Shown piece by piece: positions 10,545 to 22,351 of a stretch of DNA of 64,000 nucleotides. Made by a program: the position numbers and the translations under genes. Position 1 is the stretch's first letter; every line of letters begins with the position of its first letter. Source of the DNA: Taeniopygia guttata (lineage: Eukaryota; Chordata; Aves; Passeriformes; Estrildidae); NCBI RefSeq assembly GCF_048771995.1, contig NC_133030.1:12726001-12790000 (forward strand). The letters run 5' to 3'. Below the pieces are notes generated by a model. The model was not told where the DNA came from. It worked only from the letters and a program-made list of their open reading frames with translations, and made no database searches.

Positions 10545-13500
10545 TCAGAGCAGGGTGCAGGTGCCCCTGCGCTTCACCTCGAAGGTGGTTGTGAGGAGCC
10601 CCAACTTCTGCTGGGTGTAGGGGGGGTAGCGCGGGCTGTTGAGCGTCTCCAGCCCCATGTTCCGGTGCAGGCAGCCGCGGTGGTGGGAGAAGGTGTCGAA
10701 GGTGAACTTCCCATGGTATTTTCCCACCCCACAGCTCCCTGGAACACACACAGGACAGGACCATGCTCAGGATGGGACTCTGCTCCTGATGCCTTCTCCA
10801 AGCATCAAAATGAGGGGAAAAAGACACCTACAGGATTTTCTGAGCAGCACAGACATGGTGGAGGAATTCCATTTTTCCAGTGCCCTCTCCAGGTATATGG
10901 ATGCTCAGTCCAGCAAATCCTGCTACAGCTCAGCAATTTGGAGGCCCTGGTGTCTCCTTTTTACCCACCTCCATTTATCTACATAAGCTTTGCTGGGTTC
11001 TGCAAGTCTTGATTTCACTCCATGATGCTCCAACCATATCTCCCCATGGTTGGAGCTGTTCAACCTTCTTCCCAGAACTCTTAAAACCTGGAGCCACATT
11101 GGCAATGCCAGTTTTCCCAGTTCCTGTGGCTGGTTTAACTGGAGGTTAAGTGACTTCTCATAGAAACTTTGGTGCCATCTCAACCTGGTGACTTCAGCCC
11201 CTTCATCTGCTCTAAAGTGGCTTCACCTAATAATTGAAGGTGGTTGGTCTGAATCATTCCCAATTAAGATAAGTTACGGAATAGGAAGTACAAAATATTG
11301 TTCCCTGAGCCACAGGCAGGTGAGGAATTAATTGTTTGGTGTTTCATTATGCCTGACTCAGCTGCCAGCCCCGATAGAGATGCTGAGCAAGGACAGCACA
11401 TAATGAAGGGACTTATCCCAGAAATATTTTGGGAAGAGATCAAGTCATGGGGAAGTATTGTGGGAAACAGCACTCCTGTATTCCTATATCCCTGGACCTT
11501 GCTGCAACCACAGCCCAGGGCTAAGTACTTTCCACCTGAGAAAGCAAAAATTGGTGGCCCCGGAGACCAAAAATTTCTTCTTCTCCAAGGAGGATCTCCA
11601 AGATCCTGTAAGAGGTTCTCCATGTTTTCATAAGAATTTTCTTCCTACTATTTTGTCCTAAAAGTTGGAATGAAGGTACAACCTGGCTCCTGAGGGACAT
11701 TAAGGGATCTAGCACAGATTCCACACTGGCAGCAGGAAGAAACTCACATTCCTCACCATGGCTCAGGCCATGGATCACACCTAGTTCCCAATGGCCAGGA
11801 CTGGGGATTTTGGACCTACCAATGCCTCCGAAGGGCAGCGAGGTCAGTGTCAAGTGCATCAGGGTGTCATTGCCACAGAAGCCTCCGCTGCTCGTCCGCT
11901 CCAGGACCTGGTTCACTATCTGTGAGGGAGCAGAGAAGGTAGATGAGGGGCTTGCACTTGGCAAACATTGCCCAGTTTGCCCATCAGATGTTCCCAGAGC
12001 ATTTGGGCTCTAAAGACCCTTCAGAGCACATCCTGGGGCTTGTGGAAGTGGTGCCTGACTTTCCTCCCCACTTTTTCTGCTCCACAGACACACCTTGCTG
12101 TCACAGGAGAAGGCGTAGACGGCCAATGGCCGCGGCCGCGCGTTGATGAAGTCAATGGCTTCATCCATGTTGGCAATGACAACGATGGGCAAGATGGGCC
12201 CAAAAATCTCCTCCTGCATGGCAGGGTCCGAGGGCAGCACATCTGCCAGCACCGTGGGAGCTGTGGAGAGGAAACCCAACCGCATCAGCCAGGCACAGAG
12301 GTCGGAGATGAAACCTCCCCTCAGGACCCATTTTTAAGCACTCCTAAAACGCTTTTCCCTCTAGAGCCTCCCCTCTGTGTGCAGACCCGCTGAAAACCCC
12401 CAATGTGCTCACCAAGATGTGAGTGATCCCCAAGCCTCACCAATGTAGCGCTCGGCCTCATCCGTCTGTCCCCCGATGGCCACACGCCCGCTGCACAGCA
12501 GTGCCCGCAGGCGCTGGAACTGTTTGTCACTCACAATGCGGCCGAAATCCGGGGATTCTCGGGGGTTGGGGCCGAAAAACTCGGTGATGGCTGCACGCAA
12601 GGCGGGCATGAGCTTCTCCTGCATCTCTATGGTGCAGAGCAGGTAGTCGGGCGCAATGCAGGTCTGCCCCGCATTGAAGAAGCGGCCCCAGACCACGCGC
12701 CGCGCCACGTTGGTCACATCACAGGTGTCAGACACGTAGCAGGGGTTCTTGCCCCCCAGCTCCAGTGTCACTGGTGTCAGGTGCTTGGCAGCAGCTGTCA
12801 TCACGATCCGCCCCACCGGGGAGCTGCCTATGGGCAGGGAAAAGGTGGATTGAGGTGGGAACCCCACCAGCCATAGCACGGCTGGGTCCCACCAGACCTC
12901 AGATACACATCCCAGATCCTCCAACAGATCCTGGCTCCACATCCAGGCAAGGCTCTGCTCTGTCCCATTGGACGTACCAGTGAAGAAGATGTAGTCAAAC
13001 TTGTTCTCCAGCAGCCTGGTGGTCTCCGGCACGCCGCCGGTCACCACAGCAAAGCAATCCTGCAAGGAAACAGAAAAAGTCCCCTTGTGTCACTATCTGT
13101 CCCCACCAACAGCATCCCAGGAAGCTGGGACATTGGCTGAAGATGGTAGGAGGAGGTTCTGCACATAGATGATGTGTGGGGATGGTGGATGTGAGGCAGG
13201 GTTAAGAACACCATGGTCTAGTAACAACAGACAAGGACAAGAAGGACTTCTCACATTGTCCAGGTAACAGCTCAGTGTTTCAGCAATGAGTCTCTCTGTA
13301 TTCGTGGCAATCTCTGAGGGTTTGATGATGGCGCAGTTCCCTGGGGGAAGATGAACGGGACATCAGCACAGTGACATGGTGACAACAACCACTTCTTGGG
13401 ACAAGACTCCTGGGGAGACTCTGGCACTTCCAGGCCAGGGGACTGGGAGTTTGGGCTCACCAGCAGCGATGGCCCCAATGAGGGGCACCAGGAAGAGATG

Positions 13501-16500
13501 GATGGGGTAGTTCCAGGGTGCTATGATGAGCACCACCCCATAGGGGTCCTTGCGGATGAAGGCAGAGTCCAGCTGCAGCACCTTTCAGGAAGAACATGAA
13601 CTCAGCACTGCCTTCCCCACCAGCAATCCCTCTCCCCCGTTTTCCTTGCCTCAGGGCTTCCTTCTTACCAGGTTCTTGTCCACGTGCTCATCCTTCATCC
13701 AGTGGGACAGGTTGTTGAGGGTGATATTGAGCTCATTCTTGCAGAGGAGGATCTCGCTGAAGAAAGCCTCGAAGGATGGCTGGGGAGAGACATCATGGAA
13801 GTGCCACCCAACACTGACCCCATCATTTACCCTTTCACCCTAACACAGATCCCATCACCCCAATGCCAACGCCACCACCCCAGGAGGCATCTCTCCCCTA
13901 TTCCAAACACGAATAGCAGGAGGATCTCTTCAGCAGAAGTTTCCATCACCTCCTGTAACTCCCAGGGAATATATCAGTGACCCAGAAATTTTATGAAAAT
14001 AGTTATTTGGCCAGAAGGAAAAAAAACCCCAAAATGTAACATTTTTATGGTATTTAACAAATTCCTGAGCTCAGCACTGTGAACTGGCAACAGAGCCCCA
14101 AGCCAAGGGAACACCCAAGCAATGTGACCAGAGCTTCTGAAGAGCTGGTCCTGGTGGAAGGCATCCTTACCACTTGGATATTGAAACTGGAAGCAAAGCC
14201 CCTAGCTCCCTTCCATTGCCCGTAGACAAAAGCTGCACCTTTTAGTCTTAAGTTTAGTCAAAGTCTTAGGACCTTGACTGAAGGAAGGGAAGTAATAAGA
14301 ACCACACCTTAATTAAACCCCTTGTGATGGAGAAATGGGTCCTCTCCAGAGCTGCAGAAGAAGTGTGAAGACATCAGGGATAGCCCAGCAGGCTCATGGA
14401 GCCCCTTCAAGACCATGGAGAGCAGAGGGAACAAAGCTCCCGTGCTGTGACATCATATTTTGCACTCTTCCAACCCAAAAACATTCCTGGATTGGAGTCT
14501 TCCTCCCATCCCCACACCACTTTGGGGTTGGGAAGGTTAGTTGCTGATTCCCAGGATCTTTCATTACTAAGAGACCTTCAGGTCTCCAAAATGCAGCTGC
14601 CAGGAGATGCAAGGACCCTCCTGGACATGAGGGCTCAGCAGGCACAGGAGATAATGGAGTGAAGCAACGGAGCTGTTCTTAACCTAGGATGAGTATGGCA
14701 TCACCAGGACAAGGAAGATGATCGGTTCATTAAGAATTTTGATGGGATACAAAGGTTGTGAGATAGGACATTAAGTCTGAGGTCATCCAAGTGCCACCAA
14801 TCATCAGCACCAGAGAGGAACTGGCACTGCTGGAGGTGAGACACCACCTCAGCTACGTAAGAGCAGGTGAAGTGTCCATCTAGCTATGAGGGCCCGGCTG
14901 CATGACAAGCTCATTACTCGACAACCGGATCTAATTAGGCATAATTAGGAAAGATAATGGACACACTCAGAGCACTGATGTCTATCAAGGCCTGGCTGAA
15001 GGAAAAGGTCTTGCCTCTAACAAACAAGGCAATTAGGAGCCTTGGGAGATGGCAGATGTGGAAAGACATTGCTGAGGGCATAGGCGACTTCACTGATGCC
15101 GAACAAAGAGGTGAGGATTATCTCCTGGAATCCTGAAATGGTTTGGATTGGAAGGGACCTTGAAGCTCATCCAATTCTGCCCCATAGTGGAAGGGACACC
15201 TTCCACTAGCCCAGGTTGCTCCACGCCCCATCCAACCTGGCCTTGAATGCTTCCAGAGATTATGAGCTGAGACCACTAAAATTATCCATTTTATCCAATT
15301 ATCCACTTCACTAGCAGATCATCCAGGAGCTCCTGGCATGCCACAATACCCTGAGCCATATCCAGAACCCTGCCCATGCCACCGTGCCAGTGAAACCAGT
15401 CCCTTGGAGGCCCTGGGAGGAATGTGCAATGCCAGCATGTTGCAAAATGCCAGCAGTCCCGGGTGTGCTGGGCTGGCCACGAGCACCCCAGGATGTCACC
15501 CTTGTGGAGGTCATATGGACCCCCAGGATGCAGACCAGAGTGTTAAACACTCAGCCGGTCACCGATAGGCTACTGGGGCCTTTTTGTGGTTTCAGAGCAC
15601 CAGGGATGGGATCAACAGCACAGTCCCTCCACAATCCCTGGATCTGCAGGGATCCAGCAGTTACAGATACATCAGCCTGGGAGCACATCAAGGGGGAATC
15701 AGGACCCCAAGGAAGGGACACCCCTTTGCCCAGACCCCCCACAAGGATGCAATACCCAGACAACAGAATACGAAGGACTTCAAAGATGTGATGCCAGTGC
15801 CCCCCAGTTCCCAGCCCCTCTTACCTTGCCCATGTCCAATTCAGTGGCTTCCAGGATCTCCTGCTTCTTGTCATCCAGGAAGCGTCCCAGAGCCTCCAGC
15901 TGTGCCACACGGTATTCCATGGGCCGTGTCTTCCCCGAGAGCCAGGATGCCCGCAGGTGGCTCACCAGCCCCGCATAGGGGTTCCCACTGCAGGGATGAG
16001 GGTGTTAGAGAGGGCCCAGCTCCATTCTACCTCCCCAGAGCTTCATGTCATTCCAGATCCACATTATCCCATTCTAGCATCAAACTGGACCCCACATTCC
16101 CTGGGGACAGCGCAGGGAATCCGCACACACCTGTCTCTCTTGCTGCTGGGAGCAGCCCAACACAGCACCATTCCCTGCAGATCCTGTTTCCTCCCTTGGG
16201 TCATGCTGGGACATGGTGGCTCACAGACCTCAGACTTTTCCCCCAGCACCAGCCACAGCTTCCCCTGCCCACCTCCCTGTCTCCCTCCTGCCCCCAGCCC
16301 CTCGCTCTCACCATGGAGTGCTGCAGACCATTGGCACTGGCCCCTTCCCGATCCCGCTGCCTCCACTGCACTCAGAGGCTTTCCCAGGATTTTTGCCAGG
16401 ATCACTGCCCGTAGTGCTGCATTTGCCGTAGCCCGAGAGCTGCTGCCTGGGGGGCTGGAGGTGCTGCTGCATGCCAAGCTGTTGGAAGGAGCTGCCAGTC

Positions 16501-16505
16501 TCCAT
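10545..16505 (-). CDS. ALDH3B1: Aldehyde dehydrogenase 3 family member B1-like
   Basis: NAD(P)-dependent enzyme that oxidises medium- and long-chain fatty aldehydes from lipid peroxidation, attached to membranes by a C-terminal lipid. Ten exons join in phase: 16312-16505, 15825-15987, 13669-13779, 13461-13581, 13255-13340, 12978-13059, 12441-12827, 12094-12260, 11820-11919, 10545-10738. This gives 534 residues. The catalytic Glu (about 275, in [10 protein letters not shown]) and Cys (about 309, in [11 protein letters not shown]) are 34 residues apart, as in ALDH3 enzymes. PWNYP, FFTGSSPVG and [10 protein letters not shown] are also present. The last four residues CTLL form a CAAX-type prenylation box, as in mammalian ALDH3B1. 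Human ALDH3B1 has 468 residues; the extra 65 here come from exon 16312-16505, whose ATG at 16505 is my least certain call. Without it, translation could begin further inside. UNC93B1 lies head-to-head to the right. Confidence 0.9.
10745..11815. other. ALDH3B1 last intron, nothing recognised
   Basis: About 1.1 kb of intron, less GC-rich than the exons. No repeat family or RNA gene was recognised. Confidence 0.4.
13785..15820. other. Large ALDH3B1 intron
   Basis: A 2 kb intron, relatively AT-rich for this window (for example near 14220-14310 and 14925-14960). Apart from the CR1 fragment near 15128 I see no gene or known repeat. Confidence 0.4.
15128..15260 (-). mobile_element. CR1 LINE fragment
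   Basis: Matches the reverse complement of the CR1 3' region: TGGATTGGAAGGGACCTTGA, then ACACCTTCCACTAG and CCAACCTGGCCTTGAA. It lies in the large ALDH3B1 intron. Confidence 0.85.
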
Positions 16506-16509
16506 GGAG

Positions 16510-17180
16510 AGCGTGGTGGCCCTGGGGAGAGACACTGTGTGGGTTATGCCAGGATGGAAGTGCCGGAGATGCCGGCTCGATCCTGAGAGGAGTCACCCGC
16601 GGCACCTTTGAAGGGCGGCTTGGTGCTCGGGGATGTCCTGGTTATGGGGTGACTCATCCCAGAGCAGCTGCCGGGGGCCCTGGGAGATGCCTGGGATTCC
16701 CGGGATAATCGCCATCCTCCAGACACTGACCTGCCCAGGCTGCCCTGCTGATTTAGGGTCACCTATGGGGACCTCAGGGACAAGACACCCCCAAACCTGA
16801 GGGGCAGAGCTGCGGCCCTCCATCTGTCATTCTCTCCCTCTCCATGCCCAGACACCCACCCTTCCTCCCCCTGTGCCCCACAGCCCCCACCAGCATCGGG
16901 GGTGTCAGAGGGGTGCCATACAGGGAGTGCCAGTTTTGGGGACCCCGCAGTGCTTACCTGGGAGCTTGTGTGGAAGCTGGAGGAGCGCAAGGCCAGGCAG
17001 GCACTACTGAGGCTCAGGATGGGGGTCCCTAAATGCTGTGGGGCTGGGCCCCATGGCCAGGGGCGGGAAGGATTCAGCTCCGCCTCCGTGAGCTGGCAGT
17101 GGGGACAAGGTCTGGGATGGGATAGGATGGAATGGGACCTCCCCCTTGGAATAGTGGAACTCCCATGGTCACCACACCAC
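16510..17180. other. ALDH3B1 5' flank, no certain feature
   Basis: Upstream of the chosen ALDH3B1 start. A splice acceptor-like run (CTCTCCCCAG on the minus strand, just upstream of the ATG) suggests an earlier non-coding exon somewhere here, but no core promoter could be placed. Confidence 0.35.
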
Positions 17181-17184
17181 CACC

Positions 17185-17470
17185 ATGAACCTTGACCCAT
17201 TTGGACCCCACAGACACCCCTCATCCTGTTCCCATGGCCACCCTGACCCATGGGGTTCCCACAGACACCCCTCATCCTCCTTCTGTGACCACCCTGACCC
17301 ATGGGGTTCCCACAGACACCCTTCATTGTGCTTCCCAAGGGTTCCATGATCAATAGACACCCACCATGCTGCTACCATGAGTGCCCTGACCCATAGGGAT
17401 CCTATCAATACTCTTCATCCTGTTTCCCAAGGGTTCCATGATCAATAGACTCCATTCATCCTGCTCCCAG
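17185..17470. repeat. Minisatellite, about 54-base unit
   Basis: About five tandem units, each with CCTGACCCATGGGGTTCCCA, ACAGACACCCCTCATCCT and a variable tail; later units carry GGTTCCATGATCAATAGAC. It sits between the divergent ALDH3B1 and UNC93B1 genes. Confidence 0.75.
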
Positions 17471-17474
17471 GAAG

Positions 17475-18125
17475 GGCTCTTTGCCCCAACACCCCAGGGT
17501 GGTTCCCATTGCTTGGGGTGTGAGGGACCCTCAGGATGGGCGTTGCCCCTGCCATGACCCTTCTGGGGCTGTTCCATACGTATCCCCCTATCCTGCAGGA
17601 ACCAGCACCCTCCCAAGAATCCCATCTCAAGAATCCCCCGCTACCGGCTGGGCCAGATCCTGCCCCGGAGATGTCACCCTGTCCGCCCTGCCCAGCAGTC
17701 CCCTCGCCCTGCCCCGGGGCACCCCGCCGTGCCACGCACCCAGGCACCTTCCCGGCCCCAGCTTTGGGGTGACACCAGGGCAGGCACGTGCCCTACACCC
17801 CCCGATTGGGGTGTCCCCCTGCTCTGGCACTCTGGCACATCCCCCCGGACCGGGAAGGGGAAGGGAAAGCAGCAGGGCACAGCACCCAGCGCCACGGGGC
17901 ACCCCGAGGAGGCAGCACCCATCCTGAGGCCTGGTGGGAGCTGTGGGGAGGCTGAGGGGTCGCAGGGAAGCGGAGAGGGGGGGTAGGGCTGGGGTGCTGT
18001 GCGATGGGGGGGCAATGGGTGCTGTGCGGGGGGGTCAGGGTGCTGTGCGGGTTGGGGTATGATGAGTGCTGCAGAGGCCGGGGTGCTGAGAAGGGGCGCG
18101 GGTGGGGGGCACTGAGGAGTGCGGG
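17475..18125. other. GC-rich gap before UNC93B1, no gene seen
   Basis: GC-rich sequence between the minisatellite and the UNC93B1 promoter. G-rich runs near 17970-18070 resemble a short degenerate repeat around GGGTGCTGTGCGG. No exon was recognised. Confidence 0.4.
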
Positions 18126-18129
18126 CACG

Positions 18130-18300
18130 GACCGGGGGTCCGGGAGCGGGGGGGGGTCCGGGACCGGCCCCTTTAATCACCCCCGTCCCGCCCGCGCTAA
18201 CCGAAAGAGGAAGAAGCGCCTGCCCCGCCCCGAGAGGCTCCGGCACGGGCAAGCGGGGCTGGGGTCGGTGTGACGGGCGGGGAGGGGGCAGGGGTGAGCA
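18130..18300 (+). promoter_or_regulatory. Likely UNC93B1 promoter with IRF/ETS element
   Basis: Short CpG-rich block with GC boxes (CCCGCCCGCG, CCCCGCCCC). GAAAGAGGAA at 18203-18212 fits the IRF/ETS composite element GAAANNGGAA bound by IRF8 with PU.1 in myeloid cells, which suits a gene needed for endosomal Toll-like receptors. The start site itself is not determined. Confidence 0.5.
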
Positions 18301-18600
18301 GCCTGGGGCACTGAGCCCAGAGGTGCTGTTCTGGGGGGTGCAAAGCTGGGCAGGGGGCACGGGATTCAGGGGTGCAGGATCTGAAGGTGTAGGGATGCAG
18401 AGCACAGGGGTGCAACCATGAGTGCAGGATCTAGGGGTGCAGAGTACAGAGGTTCGGGGCTTGGGGGTGCTGTGTACAGGGGTACACGGTGCTGGATGTA
18501 GGGGTGCAAGGGCTGGGGGTGCTGGGTATGAGAGTGCAGGGTCTGTGTGTGCAGGTCACAGGGATGCAAAACATATGGGTGCAAGACTTGGGAGTGCCAA
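18300..18600. repeat. Degenerate G-rich minisatellite
   Basis: Units of about 20-30 bases built on GGGTGCAGGATCTAGGGGTG and GGGGTGCTG. It covers the stretch just before the first coding exon of UNC93B1 and may be in its 5' UTR intron. Confidence 0.65.
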
Positions 18601-18648
18601 CAGGGTCCCTCCAACCCTGACACCATCCAGGGCGCTCCAGAAGCACCA

Positions 18649-21315
18649 ATGGAGAAGGACATCGACGGCTGCCAGGATGGGGCCAAGACAGTGCCAAGCA
18701 CCAGGCTAGGCACCGAGGGGACAGAGGCACAGGTGAGACCAGGGGGACACCCGTGGGGGAGATGCAGGCCTGTGGGACCATCCCCAAGGGGTGACAGCTG
18801 GATTCACCCACAGCTGGATGATTTCGTGGGTGCTCACCCTGACTACAATGAGGAAGAGGAGGAGCAGAAATACTTTCGCCGCAAGCGCCTCGGTGTCATC
18901 AAGAACGTGGTGGCTGCCAGCCTGGCTGGCACCCTCACTTACAGCGTCTACCTGGGTATGGGACCTCCCAGGGACCCCCAGAACAACTCGGGATTTTCAG
19001 GGCATGGGGTGACCACCCCTGGATCCCCCAGGTCTGCTGCAGATGCAGCTGATCCTTCACTACGACGAGACCTACCGGGAGGTGAAGTACAGCAATATCC
19101 AGTTGGAGGACATTGACCGCAAGGTGCTGATGGGCATCAATGTCACACCCGTGGCGGCGCTGCTCTACACACCCATCCTCATCAGGTACGGCCCCGCCAC
19201 ACTCCAGCTGGCATGGCTCACTGGGATGGCCACCCACACTTCCGCTCCTTGCCCCGGCAGGTTCTTTGGCACCAAGTGGGCCATGTTCCTGGCAGTCGGC
19301 ATCTACGCCCTCTTCGTCTCCAGCAACTACTGGGAGCGCTACTACACGCTGGTGCCCTCTGCAGTGGCCATCGGCATGGTCATCGTGCCCCTCTGGGCCT
19401 CCATGGGCACCTACATCATGCGGTAGGCATTGGGGGGGTGGGTGGGCATGCACGGGGCGCCAGCTGACCCACTGCTTCCCGCAGGATGGCCCAGAAGTAC
19501 TACGAGTACGTTAACTACAAGGAGGAGCAGGAGAAGGAGAGGCAGCGGGCGCCGCGGGACGCCTGCAATGCCTACATCATCGTTTTCCAGACCGTCTTCT
19601 ACTCCTGCTTCCACGTGAGCCCTGGTGGGGTGGCTGGGATGGGCAGGGGACCATGCCAGCAGCACTGAGCATGCACCCCTCTACATCCTGTAGTTGAGCT
19701 TTGTCTGCGCTCAGATGCCCATGGTCTTCTTCCTCAACAACTACCTCTACCAACTCAACCACACGCTCTTTGCAGTGAAGCACTGCGGTGAGGCTGCGGG
19801 GCAGGGTGTGGGGCGGCACCGGGAGCCCCCCGGTTGGGATTAACCACGGCCTGTGCCACACTGGCAGGGACCCTGAGCCACGGCACGCTGCCTGGTTTCA
19901 ACAAGACGGTGCTGCAGAGCCTTCCCCGCAGTGTCAACCTCATCATCGTGGAGAGCGCGTTGATGGCCGCCGCCTTCCTTGCCATGCTGGTGGTGAGCAC
20001 CGGGATGGGAGGGGACAGGGATGGGCTGGATGATGGCAGGACCTCACTGCCACCACTCCACAGGTGCTGGTCCTGTGTGGCGCAGCGTACCGGCCCATGG
20101 AGGAGATCGACATGCGCAGCATCGGCTGGGGCAACATTTTCCAGCTGCCCTTCAAGCACATGCGGGACTATCGCCTGCGGCACCTCTTCCCGTTGTTCAT
20201 CTACAGCGGTTTCGAGGTGCTCTTTGTTTGCACTGGATTTTCCCTGGTAGGATCTGTGATGGGGTGGGAGGTGACAAAGCAGGGACAGGTGATGCTGAGC
20301 CAGGTGATGCTGAGCCCGTACTCACTGCAGAACTACGGCGTGTGTGCCCTCGGGCTGGAGAGGCTGGCGTATCTCCTCATGGCCTACGGCTTCTCCGCCT
20401 CGGTGTGCTCCAGCCTGGCCCTGTGCATGCTGCGCCTGCGCCGGCACATCCCGCTGCTGGCTGGAGCCTTGATCCATGTTGTACTCCTGGTGACGCTCTT
20501 CTGCTGGGCACCGGAACCCCGGTACCTGGCACAGGCACCGCTGCTCTACAGCATTGCCGCACTCTGGGGCACAGGCAGTGCCCTCAACAAGACCGGAATC
20601 AGCAGTGAGTAGTGGGAAGTTCCTGAAAACAGCCTCTGTTGTCCCCAAAATGTCTTGTTGGTGCCCAAAACAGCCTGGGTTGTCCCAGGTTTTTCCACAC
20701 ATCCTTTCCTTATGTCTCCCGGCACCGCAAGTTTGTGGTCTGTCCTTGGATCCACGGGACAGACTCACTGTGATTCCCCCCCACACCAAGGGGACATGGC
20801 ATAGGAAGGGGACACTGATTCCAATCTCTGCCACAGTCCTTCTGGGAATGTTGTACAAGAAAAAGGAGCGCCAAGACTTCATCTTCACCATCTACCACTG
20901 GTGGCAGGCCCTGGCCATCTTCACCGTCTACCTGTGGTCAGGGCTGCCCATGAAGGTAAGTCGCAGATATGCCCCAGGCCACTCTGAGACATTCCAGGCT
21001 TTCTGGGGACTCACCCCCACACCAATCCCAAAATCCCGTGTGCTGCAGGCCAAGCTGTCCATCATGCTGCTGACGCTGGTGGTGGCGGTGGGGACATACC
21101 TGTGGATGGAGCGGAAGGTGGCGTGGAACGTGGAAGTCCGGCTGCCCCGCATCCCACGCCCACGCCACAAAACACGTGGATACCGCTACCTGGAGGACAA
21201 CTCGGATGAGACTGGCTCTGACGGTGATGGGGACAAGGAGAATGATGACAGGCACCCAACTGAGGGCACCAGAGAGGACGAGCTGCCAAAAGAGGACAGG
21301 GATCAGCTGGGATAG
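18649..21315 (+). CDS. UNC93B1: UNC93B1, chaperone of endosomal Toll-like receptors
   Basis: Multi-pass membrane protein that carries nucleic-acid-sensing Toll-like receptors from the ER to endosomes. Eleven coding exons (18649-18732, 18814-18955, 19032-19185, 19261-19422, 19485-19614, 19694-19787, 19868-19992, 20064-20246, 20331-20604, 20837-20955, 21049-21315) join in phase to 577 residues, against 597 in human. Family blocks include YNEEEEEQKYFRRKRLGV, MQLILHYDETYREVKY, GINVTPVAALLYTP, NYWERYYTLVPSAVAIGM and RQDFIFTIYHWWQA. The tail keeps the tyrosine sorting motif YRYL followed by an acidic run, and the N terminus is acidic, both typical. The family has about twelve membrane spans and many are visible as hydrophobic runs. 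The ATG at 18649 is the first clear start; an in-frame upstream ATG at 18547 lies in repeat sequence and seems less likely. Confidence 0.96.
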
Positions 21316-21399
21316 GGACTGCCTGTCCTGGGCCCCATCCTGCTCTTGGTACCTGAGGAGGTTCCACAGCTCCCCCCCGGTGGGCCCAAAATTCTGGAA

Positions 21400-22015
21400 A
21401 CCCCCTCAGGTCAGGCTTGCAGCCCCCCAAGCTAAGCCTAAAGCCCCCAGGCAGCCCAGATCCCCCCACATTAGCTGACAGACCCCCACACTGGCCCATG
21501 GACCCGCTAGGTCAGGTCCGCAGCCTCCAGATGGATCTACAGCCCCCAGATTGTGGTACAGAAACCCCCAAATTGTGGTACAGCCCCCAGGCAGGCCCAT
21601 AGCTCCCCAAATTATGATGTAGTTGCTCAGGTCGAACCTGCAGACCCTCAGGCCAGCCCCAGAGCCCCCAGACCCAAATCCACAGCCCCTCATACAAGAC
21701 TCACACTCCCCACGAAGATCCAGAGCCCCCCCAGGTGAGGCCCACAGATCCCTGAGCAGATACACATACCCCCTAGCAAGGCTTGCAGCCCCCCACAGTG
21801 TCTTGCAGACCCCCAGCCCTCCCGTATTAGCCCGCATCCAGACCCCCAGACCCCGCAGAGTTACCCTGGAGCCCCCAGGTAGATCGGCCCCCTCCCAAAT
21901 TGGCCCACAGCCCTTCAGACCAGACCCACACGCACCCCAGGCAGACCCTCCAGCCCCCTCTAGGTTGTCCCAGAGCCCCGCTAGTTCAGCCTGCAGCCCC
22001 CCCAGGCCGGCCCCA
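21400..22015. repeat. Degenerate minisatellite in UNC93B1 3' UTR
   Basis: About 600 bases of units near 30-45 bases made of phrases such as CAGCCCCCAGGCAGGCCCA and CAGACCCCCAG. It fills most of the space between the UNC93B1 stop codon and its poly(A) signal, so it is likely transcribed. Confidence 0.75.
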
Positions 22016-22051
22016 CAGACTTCTCGACCTCTCCCATCCCCATTTTCCTTC

Positions 22052-22057
22052 AATAAA
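22052..22057 (+). terminator. UNC93B1 poly(A) signal
   Basis: AATAAA, the first good signal after the UNC93B1 stop, implying a 3' UTR of about 760 bases. It is only some 80 bases before the first MAX promoter motif. Confidence 0.75.
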
Positions 22058-22129
22058 CCCCTCCCTCCGTGTCCTTGGACCTCACCTCCTCCATTCTCCA
22101 GCTGCGCACCCTCAGCGTCCCCTTCCCGA

Positions 22130-22351
22130 AGCGGAGACTACAGCTCCCGGCATGCCCCGCGCTGTGTACGCCGGGAGTTGTAGTCCCCGCCACGTGGAAG
22201 ATGAGTCCATCTCCCCACTCAAACCACAACTCCCACAACCGTTCACGTCGCCCGGCGCCATCATTGCCCCCCCGCCGACTTCCGCGCATGCGCGGTGCGG
22301 GCTGTTGTTGTGGCGGCGCGGCCCGGCCGCGGCTTCACCCGGGCGGGAGCG
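22130..22351 (+). promoter_or_regulatory. MAX promoter: ZNF143 pair, E-box, NRF1
   Basis: ACTACAGCTCCCGGCATG starts at 22138 and matches the ZNF143/Staf (SBS) motif. A second copy in opposite orientation, CCGGGAGTTGTAGT, lies at 22171-22184. A CACGTG E-box, the DNA site of MYC/MAX dimers, is at 22191-22196. CGCGCATGCGCG at 22283-22294 fits NRF1. The MAX start codon follows within 160 bases of the E-box, so these are core-promoter positions. Confidence 0.8.
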
